37,013 bases of DNA, from NCBI GenBank assembly GCA_016214325.1, contig JACROS010000043.1, positions 1 through 37,013 of the forward strand. Direction: 5' to 3'. Of the stretch, positions 31,671 through 37,013 are shown piece after piece. The notes beneath the pieces were generated by a model that was not told the origin of the DNA, made no database searches, and was given only the letters and a program-made list of their open reading frames with translations. The position numbers and the translations under genes are program-made. Within the stretch, counting starts at the first letter, position 1. The number at the start of each line of letters is the position of its first letter. This stretch comes from Candidatus Omnitrophota bacterium (lineage in GTDB: Bacteria > Omnitrophota > Gorgyraeia > Gygaellales > Profunditerraquicolaceae).

Positions 31671-32692
31671 GGCTGCGCTTAATTCTTCTGTCCTCGTTTA
31701 TAATTAGCTTTGTTTTAACTCCCTTTCTTATAAAGTTATCCCGCAGATTAAAAGTTCTTGATTATCCAGCAGAAAGAAAAATTCATAATGTTCCCATGCC
31801 TCGGTTGGGAGGAGTAGCAGTTTATTTGGCCACCGTGGTATCCTTATCTTTTGGCATTTTCTCTTCAGCTAAATTAACCGCAATATTTCTAGGGGGGACA
31901 TTGATTTTTGTTCTGGGGCTAGTGGATGACATTAAGCATATTTCTGCTTCTTCAAGATTACTTGGACAAATTATCGCTTCAGCAATTTTAATAAGTTCCG
32001 GTATTTATATCGATGTTTTTCCTGCTGCCTTTAACTTTTTTAATTATTTTATTACTGTAGTTTGGCTAGTGGGTATTACTAATGCTGTAAATTACTTAGA
32101 TGGGGTAGATGGCTTGGCTACTTTGCTGGCGATTTCAATATTGGCATGTTTTACTTATATAGGTTTTATATCTAATCAGTTCTGGTTATTAAATTTAATT
32201 GTTGCTTTGTCTGCAGCATTGCTAGGTTTCTTGAGATACAATTTCCCTAAAGCAAGAATTTTTCTTGGAGATTGCGGCAGTAATTTTATTGGGTTTATTT
32301 TAGGGGCTGTTGGAATTATGGGCACATGGGCAGAGGATAGTGTTGTAAAAATATTTGTGCCGGTTTTTATACTGGGAGTTCCGATTTTTGATATGTGTTT
32401 TACTACTGTAATGCGCATTAGAGAAGATAAGATACATGATGTTATTGAATGGCTCGAATATGCAGGAAAGGATCATTTTCACCACCGCTTGATGAATTTA
32501 GGGTTAAATAGAGTCGGAGTTGTGTGTTTAATTTGTGCTTCAAGTATAATCTTGGGTATTTCTGGTATAGTTTTGTATAATTCTGAAAGAACCGATGCTT
32601 ATTTTATGTTGGTACAGTCGTTTTTTATCTTCGTTATTATTTCTATCCTCATGATTATGGGCAGTAGGGTTTCCTGTAAAAATCAGAGTTAA
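31667..32692 (+). CDS. WecA/MraY-type undecaprenyl-phosphate sugar-1-phosphate transferase
   Basis: Inner-membrane phosphoglycosyl transferase that starts lipid-linked glycan assembly by loading a HexNAc-1-phosphate on undecaprenyl phosphate. About ten hydrophobic helices are visible. Signature loops are ERKIHNVPMPRLGGVAVYLA, FVLGLVDDIKHISA (Asp-Asp), NYLDGVDGLA, KARIFLGDCGSNFIGF and the cytoplasmic GKDHFHHRLMNLG, all as in the WecA/TagO group rather than MraY. The length of 341 residues is typical. It likely supplies the first sugar of the polysaccharide exported by the Wza/Wzz system downstream. Confidence 0.9.
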   Translation: MRLRLILLSSFIISFVLTPFLIKLSRRLKVLDYPAERKIHNVPMPRLGGVAVYLATVVSLSFGIFSSAKLTAIFLGGTLIFVLGLVDDIKHISASSRLLGQIIASAILISSGIYIDVFPAAFNFFNYFITVVWLVGITNAVNYLDGVDGLATLLAISILACFTYIGFISNQFWLLNLIVALSAALLGFLRYNFPKARIFLGDCGSNFIGFILGAVGIMGTWAEDSVVKIFVPVFILGVPIFDMCFTTVMRIREDKIHDVIEWLEYAGKDHFHHRLMNLGLNRVGVVCLICASSIILGISGIVLYNSERTDAYFMLVQSFFIFVIISILMIMGSRVSCKNQS

Positions 32693-32712
32693 AAAGAAAG
32701 TGGTTTTTGTTT

Positions 32713-33393
32713 ATGATTGTAAGTGTTCATCAGCCCCAGTATATTCCTTGGCTTGGCTATTTTGATAAAATAAAAAAAAGCGATTGTTTTGTTTTTCTTG
32801 ATGATGTGCAATATAAGAAAAGAGAGTATGAGAACCGCAATAAAATCAAGGCTTCTGCTGGGGCGCATTGGCTGACTGTCCCGGTAATTACTAAAGGCGC
32901 TTATTTTCAGAAAATAAGCGATGTTTTAATTGATAATGCTCAAAGATGGCAGGAGAAACATTACAAAGCTTTTGAGTTTAATTATGGCAAGGCCGCATAC
33001 TTTAAGAATTATTTACCATTTTTAGAAGAAATTTATCTTCAGAAGAAATGGGTAAACTTAGTTGATTTAAACATTTTTATTATAAAATTTGTATTGAAAG
33101 AATTAGGAATTGGTACTAAGATATACTTAGAATCTCAGGTTCAGGCTGATGGCCAGGCTACTGACAGGATTGTAAATATTTGCCGTAAATTAACTTGTGA
33201 TTCGTATCTATCCGGCATAGGAGGAACAGCTTATCTAAAGGAAGAAAAGTTTTCTTCTGCCGGAATAAAATTGATTTATCAGGATTTTAAGCATCCGGAA
33301 TATCCTCAGCAATTCGGGGAATTTGAAAGTAATTTGTCTGTGATGGATTTGCTTTTAAATTGCGGCCCGCAAGCAAGTAAATATTTTGCCTAA
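32713..33393 (+). CDS. WbqC family protein
   Basis: WbqC-like proteins occur in O-antigen and capsule loci; their reaction is mostly undefined, and some help make amino-sugar amides. The family start MIVSVHQPQYIPWLGYFDKIKKSD is clear, with FLDDVQYKKREYENRNKIK, LTVPV, CDSYLSGIGGTAYL and IKLIYQDFKHPEYPQQFGEFESNLSVMDLLLNCG following. I start at the ATG at 32713; the track's TTG at 32707 adds two residues only. The product is 226 residues. It lies 20 bases after the WecA-like gene, and the ATPase gene begins 5 bases after its stop. Confidence 0.88.
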   Translation: MIVSVHQPQYIPWLGYFDKIKKSDCFVFLDDVQYKKREYENRNKIKASAGAHWLTVPVITKGAYFQKISDVLIDNAQRWQEKHYKAFEFNYGKAAYFKNYLPFLEEIYLQKKWVNLVDLNIFIIKFVLKELGIGTKIYLESQVQADGQATDRIVNICRKLTCDSYLSGIGGTAYLKEEKFSSAGIKLIYQDFKHPEYPQQFGEFESNLSVMDLLLNCGPQASKYFA

Positions 33394-33398
33394 AAATT

Positions 33399-34211
33399 AT
33401 GTATGAAAGTTACTGGAATTTAAAAGATAAACCTTTCGAAAACACTCCTGATCCTCGTTTTTTCTTTTTAAGTCGGCAGCATAATGAAATCCTCTCTCGC
33501 TTTATGTATGTAATTGAGCAGCGTAAACAAATGGCCATGTTTACAGGAGAATATGGAGCCGGCAAGACTCTTGTGAACATGATGATTCTTTCAAAATATA
33601 AAGAAAAGTTAGATTATAAAATTATTCTGATTATAAATCCTTGTCTTAGTTTGATTGATTTCTTACGGGAGATACATTATCAACTAAAGAATGATCCTGC
33701 AATAGGGATGTCAAAATTTGAAATTTTAAATTCTCTCAGGCAGGGGTTATTAGAGAACCCTCATTTGAGAAAGATTATTATTATTGATGAATCGCAGATG
33801 ATAGAAGATTTAAACATCTTTGAAGAGCTTAGACTGCTTTCTAATATTACTTTTGAGCATCAGTTTATGTCAAGCATTATTCTCGTCGGACAGCCGCAGT
33901 TAAAAGACAAGGCTTATCAGTTTCCACAATTACGTCAAAGATTGGCCCTTGTGCATCATCTTAACCATCTTTCTGAGGAAGAGACAAGAGAGTATGTCGA
34001 TTACAGGCTGAGAGTGGCGGGTGCAAAATTTACAATTTTTGATGATGAAACTCTTAGTGTTATTTTTGAAGTAACTAAAGGAGTGCCCCGTCTTGTTAAC
34101 ACTTTATGCGATATAAGCCTTGCGATTGGAAAGGCTCAGAGTAGAACGACTATTAATAAAGAAATTATTGATCAGGTTGCTTCTGAAATAATAAGAGAAA
34201 TCAATGCTTGA
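33399..34211 (+). CDS. ExeA/XrtA-associated type AAA ATPase
   Basis: The 270-residue AAA+ ATPase begins YWNLKDKPFENTPDPRFFFLSRQHNEIL, the hallmark of ExeA/GspA-like ATPases and of those in exosortase-linked exopolysaccharide loci. Walker A is GEYGAGKTLVN (an altered P-loop that keeps GKT), Walker B is KIIIIDESQMI, and the sensor region is LVGQPQLKDK...LRQRL. The C-terminal domain helps select partners (KGVPRLVNTLCDISL). No peptidoglycan-binding domain is fused, unlike GspA. Co-transcription with WecA-, HD-GYP- and Wza-like genes points to assembly or control of surface polysaccharide. Confidence 0.87.
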   Translation: MYESYWNLKDKPFENTPDPRFFFLSRQHNEILSRFMYVIEQRKQMAMFTGEYGAGKTLVNMMILSKYKEKLDYKIILIINPCLSLIDFLREIHYQLKNDPAIGMSKFEILNSLRQGLLENPHLRKIIIIDESQMIEDLNIFEELRLLSNITFEHQFMSSIILVGQPQLKDKAYQFPQLRQRLALVHHLNHLSEEETREYVDYRLRVAGAKFTIFDDETLSVIFEVTKGVPRLVNTLCDISLAIGKAQSRTTINKEIIDQVASEIIREINA

Positions 34212-35331
34212 TTTTTCAAATCTTTATAATTCCCAAAACAATGAAAAAGATAATTTGAAGGATGCGAAAACAGATAAGCCTTTAGATAATCTTCCGCAAG
34301 AGCCTGTTAAATCTCCAGGAGAATTTTCATCTTCAGGAAATCAAGCCAGCCAAGGTATTTCATTTTCTGAAATAAATTTCAGCCAGGAAGACACCACTTT
34401 TAACGAGAACGTTTTTCAAAACTCAAGGCAGTTTTATCTTGAATGCCTTGCAATGGCAGAGGATGCGATAAATAATCTTCAGAAGGCAAAGGGAGTAGAT
34501 TTTCAAGCTATTCACAAAAAGATTCTTGAACTAACTGAGAATATTTCTTTTGGTGATAAGTATTTCTTGGTTTTAATGAATGAGGTTAAAAATAACAATT
34601 TTCTTGCTGTGGAATCAGTAAATGTAGCAATTCTTGCCCTTGAGATAGGAATCCAGCTTGGATTTAATAAATCAAAGCTGGAGAAACTGGCTCTTGCTGG
34701 TTTTTTTCATGATATGGGTTTAGGGAAAATGATAAATCTGGTTAATTCTACGAGGTCGCTTACTTTTAATGAAGTAAATCAGATAAAAGGGCATCCTCGC
34801 GTAATTATGGATTTACTCAACAATGAAGCAGGAATTTCTGAGGAAGTAATTAACGGAATTTTACATCATCATGAAAAACTGGATGGCTCAGGTTATCCGA
34901 ACGGATTAAAAAAAGGGCAAATTAGCGAATTTGGCCAGATAATTTCGGTAGCTGATATTTTTGAATCATTGACTCATCCTCGTCCATACCGCAATCAGGT
35001 AAATTTCTTGGAGGCATTTAAGACTATTTTTCAGTCCAAGCAGGAAAGAATAAATCCTAAGTATGTTGATGCTTTGATCAGAGGTGTTGGATTTTATCCG
35101 CTTGGAAGCTGGGTGAAGTTGGATGATGGGCATATCGGCAAGGTTGTATTTGTTGATAAGAAATTCCCCTTGAGGCCGGTTATTCTGATTTTATTTTATT
35201 CAACAGGAAAAACTCTTGATGTTCCTAAGAGGATAGATTTAAGAAGACACGCTCAGTCTAATATTGTGACAATTATTTCTTCTGATGAGGTTAACTCTCT
35301 TGCCGTTATAAAGAAAGAATTAGCAAATTAA
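34204..35331 (+). CDS. HD-GYP domain protein (putative cyclic-di-GMP phosphodiesterase)
   Basis: The first ~70 residues are polar and low-complexity (NSQNNEKDNLKDAKTDKPLDNL). The HD-GYP domain follows at about 125-300: VNVAILALEIG, GFFHDMGLGKM (HD), KGHPRVIMDLL, HHHEKLDGSGYPNGLKKGQIS (HH and GYP), and VADIFESLTHPRPYR. The final ~70 residues contain a small beta domain (GSWVKLDDGHIGKVVFVDKK...) common after HD-GYP domains. Catalytic His/Asp residues are intact, so it should break down cyclic di-GMP, a usual controller of polysaccharide output. The start overlaps the ATPase gene by 8 bases. Confidence 0.87.
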   Translation: MLDFSNLYNSQNNEKDNLKDAKTDKPLDNLPQEPVKSPGEFSSSGNQASQGISFSEINFSQEDTTFNENVFQNSRQFYLECLAMAEDAINNLQKAKGVDFQAIHKKILELTENISFGDKYFLVLMNEVKNNNFLAVESVNVAILALEIGIQLGFNKSKLEKLALAGFFHDMGLGKMINLVNSTRSLTFNEVNQIKGHPRVIMDLLNNEAGISEEVINGILHHHEKLDGSGYPNGLKKGQISEFGQIISVADIFESLTHPRPYRNQVNFLEAFKTIFQSKQERINPKYVDALIRGVGFYPLGSWVKLDDGHIGKVVFVDKKFPLRPVILILFYSTGKTLDVPKRIDLRRHAQSNIVTIISSDEVNSLAVIKKELAN

Positions 35332-35361
35332 TTGTAGTTTTATGTTTTCTGTAAATTATTG

Positions 35362-35389
35362 TTGAAATTAAAGTTATACCTGTTATAAT
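35362..35389 (+). promoter_or_regulatory. Promoter for the wza-like gene
   Basis: TTGAAA (35362-35367), 16-nt spacer, TATAAT (35384-35389) with an extended TGT. The ATG is 10 nt after the -10 box, so the leader is at most a few bases. The TGTTATAAT is identical to that of dnaX. Confidence 0.7.
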
Positions 35390-35399
35390 TTCTTTAATT

Positions 35400-36374
35400 A
35401 TGAAGAAAATCTTATTATTTTTCTTAGTAATCTTCGCTTCATGGTCTCTTTGTTTTGGTGTTGAAGAGAGCGCAGAGAGAATTTTTAGCTTTTCAATTGA
35501 AACTCCTCAGAAAGTTCAGGCAAACATTCCTTTTAGGGCCACCATAAAAGTAGTTGATAATCAGGGTAACATACTTAAAGATTATAGTTCGTGGGGAAAA
35601 GGCGTTGAGATTACTTCAGATACTGCAGGAAGCGTTACGCCGTCTTATATTGGCGCATCTTCTTTTATAGATGGTATTGCTAATGTTGAAATGACTTATA
35701 ATAAGGAAGGCGATATTACGCTTTCTTTTAATGAGGCACGTAAAGTTAAAAAAATAACTGAAAGTGACGCCGGGTCAGGAGCTAAGCAAATTCCCTTGTC
35801 GTATAAAATTAATTCCTATGATGAAATTGAAATTTCTGTTTGGCAAGCAGAAGGCTTGACGCAGACAGTTACTGTTTCGCCAGATGGAAATATTTTCTTT
35901 CCTCTTTTAGGAGAATTGCGCATTGAAGGCCTTACTGTAAAGCAACTTGCTGATATTGTAACAGAAAAGATCGCCGAGTATGTAAAGAGTCCTCAGGTGT
36001 CTGTTGTTTTAAAAAGGCTGGGAGGAAGAAGGGTAATTGTTTTGGGAGAAGTAAAATACCCTGGTGTTTACAATCTTCAGGAAATGAATATTATTGAGGC
36101 AGTTACTGCGGCAGGAGGTTTTACCGAGGATGCGGTAACAACCAAGGTTGTGATTATGCGCGGAGGCATGTATAAAAAACCTGATGTAAAATTTATTAAT
36201 GTTATTAAATTAATAAGGACGGGTAAATTTACTAAAGAGGCATATTTATTGCCAAATGATGTTGTATTTGTTTCCCGGAACTTTATTTCGGATTACCGTT
36301 ATTTTATAACAAATGTTATACCTAATGCAAGCCCGGATAAGGCGATTGAATATAGAACTCATAAGATGTGGTAA
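35400..36374 (+). CDS. Wza-like polysaccharide export protein with N-terminal Ig-like domain
   Basis: A signal peptide (MKKILLFFLVIFASWSLCFG) leads into an Ig-like/invasin-type region (about residues 30-120, FSIETPQKVQANIPFRATIKVVDNQGN). The poly-export domain follows (about 140-215, YKINSYDEIEISVW...VTVSPDGNIFFPLLGELRIEGLTVKQLADIVTEKI), then an SLBB domain (GRRVIVLGEVKYPGVYNLQEMNIIEAVTAAGGFT). A C-terminal helical stretch ends in THKMW. No clear lipobox is seen (SLCFG does not fit well). Members form the periplasmic/outer-membrane exit of polysaccharide exporters. The extra N-terminal beta domain is unusual for Wza. Its own promoter suggests separate control. Confidence 0.88.
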   Translation: MKKILLFFLVIFASWSLCFGVEESAERIFSFSIETPQKVQANIPFRATIKVVDNQGNILKDYSSWGKGVEITSDTAGSVTPSYIGASSFIDGIANVEMTYNKEGDITLSFNEARKVKKITESDAGSGAKQIPLSYKINSYDEIEISVWQAEGLTQTVTVSPDGNIFFPLLGELRIEGLTVKQLADIVTEKIAEYVKSPQVSVVLKRLGGRRVIVLGEVKYPGVYNLQEMNIIEAVTAAGGFTEDAVTTKVVIMRGGMYKKPDVKFINVIKLIRTGKFTKEAYLLPNDVVFVSRNFISDYRYFITNVIPNASPDKAIEYRTHKMW

Positions 36375-36392
36375 TGCTGATTCACCAATAAA

Positions 36393-37013
36393 ATGGCTAG
36401 ATACGAACTTAATATAAGGGATTACTGGAGAATAATGGCGCGCAGAAAAGGTATAATTTTTTTGAGCGCGTTTACGATTATTCTTGTGACGATTATTTAT
36501 ACTTTAAATCAGCCAAAGATTTATGAAGCAATTGCTGTTGTTAAGATTGAAAGGACCAATACTGCTGCTGGGTTATTGTTGGAATCGGTTATGCAGTGGG
36601 GCCCGGGAGACATTCTTACTACTGAATCTCAAGTAATTGAAAGTTGGCCGGTTGCAGAAAGAGCTGTGAAAACCTTAAATTTAATTGATTCAAAAACTTC
36701 GCCACCTGAAGCAAGAGAGATTGTTTCTGGAGTTCATGACAGTATTTCTACAAAAACACTTTCTGATACTAATTTAATTCAAATTATTATTAAATATATT
36801 TCAGCAAAGAAAGCTGCGGATATTGCTAATGCCGTGGCGCAGGCTTATTTGAAGGAAAATGAACTATCTCGCAGTAAGCGCAGTCGTGAAGTTAGAGAGT
36901 TTATTGAGCAACAACTACAGCTTTCAGAAAAAAAGTTAAAAAGCACTGAAGATACTATTATCCAGTTTCAGGAAAAAGAGAAAGCAACTGGGATTGCAAC
37001 GCATCTTCAGTCA
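36393..37013 (+). CDS. Wzz/GNVR-type polysaccharide chain-length protein, 5' part only
   Basis: Absent from the ORF track because it runs off the right edge. The ATG at 36393 opens MARYELNIRDYWRIMARRKGI, then a first membrane helix (IIFLSAFTIILVTIIYTL). A periplasmic region follows (PKIYEAIAVVKIERTNTAAGLLLES, VIESWPVAERAVKTLNLID, ISAKKAADIANAVAQAYLKENELSRS) and the start of a coiled coil (REFIEQQLQLSEKKLKSTEDTIIQFQEKE). This is the Wzz/exopolysaccharide transport (GNVR) layout. It could continue into a second helix and possibly a tyrosine kinase domain beyond the window. It begins 18 bases after the wza-like stop without a clear Shine-Dalgarno sequence. Confidence 0.88.
   Translation, partial: MARYELNIRDYWRIMARRKGIIFLSAFTIILVTIIYTLNQPKIYEAIAVVKIERTNTAAGLLLESVMQWGPGDILTTESQVIESWPVAERAVKTLNLIDSKTSPPEAREIVSGVHDSISTKTLSDTNLIQIIIKYISAKKAADIANAVAQAYLKENELSRSKRSREVREFIEQQLQLSEKKLKSTEDTIIQFQEKEKATGIATHLQS

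Noticed and set aside
36393-37013. Non-coding right edge
   Set aside because: The ORF track lists nothing here only because the frame has no stop before the window ends; it clearly encodes a Wzz/GNVR-type protein.

Overview
The window is AT-rich, gene-dense bacterial chromosome. It has short intergenic gaps, many ATGA or TAATG overlaps, and no rRNA, phage or plasmid genes. The gene mix (DUF4190-type fragment, a Bacteroidetes-like AddA/AddB pair, choloylglycine hydrolase, a lone sensor module, WecA/WbqC/ExeA-type ATPase/HD-GYP/Wza/Wzz run) suggests a Gram-negative, uncultivated-type bacterium. My best guess is the Planctomycetota-Verrucomicrobiota-Omnitrophota neighbourhood, Omnitrophota most likely. 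This is inferred from gene style only.

Layout. 1-700: 3' end of a small membrane protein, a terminator, a palindrome-rich spacer, a promoter and a possible 35-residue membrane peptide. 708-6671: AddA-like helicase-nuclease and AddB-like nuclease (double-strand break processing). 6687-8317: OsmC-family protein and an MBL-rhodanese-membrane fusion (sulfur or peroxide chemistry). 8377-12329: dnaX, recR and an ABC-F ATPase. 12326-13519 (minus): CorA and tRNA-Asn. 13681-18483: a mixed run of histidine phosphatase, choloylglycine hydrolase, membrane protein, AlkD-like protein, two-TM/coiled-coil sensor fragment and class A beta-lactamase-like hydrolase. 18603-19229 (minus): VTT/DedA (YqaA-like) membrane protein.

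19409-29319 is the most interesting part. All genes here point the same way with almost no gaps: an AbrB/SpoVT regulator behind a promoter with a perfect 15-bp inverted repeat, TolC, a HlyD/MacA-type adaptor, MacB and PrmA. A second block follows: PF14907-type nucleotidyltransferase, radical SAM/SPASM enzyme, an unlisted 53-residue Cys-containing peptide with a YxxPxL motif, a small S24/S26-type peptidase, an HPr-kinase-like protein, a PqqD-like protein and a methyltransferase. I read the second block as a probable RiPP pathway that may use the upstream MacAB-TolC pump. A convergent ABC-2 exporter pair (29305-30893, minus) ends against it. The kinase, the nucleotidyltransferase and the C-terminal Ser of the peptide together recall the tailoring of some lasso peptides, but no lasso cyclase is present.

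31041-37013 is a surface-polysaccharide locus: PIG-L deacetylase, WecA/MraY-type phosphoglycosyl transferase, WbqC, ExeA/XrtA-type AAA ATPase, HD-GYP protein, Wza-like export protein and a Wzz-like protein running off the window. Several genes (dnaX, the radical SAM gene, the ABC ATPase, the wza-like gene) have a -10 box 6-10 nt before the ATG and no visible Shine-Dalgarno sequence, which suggests leaderless mRNAs.
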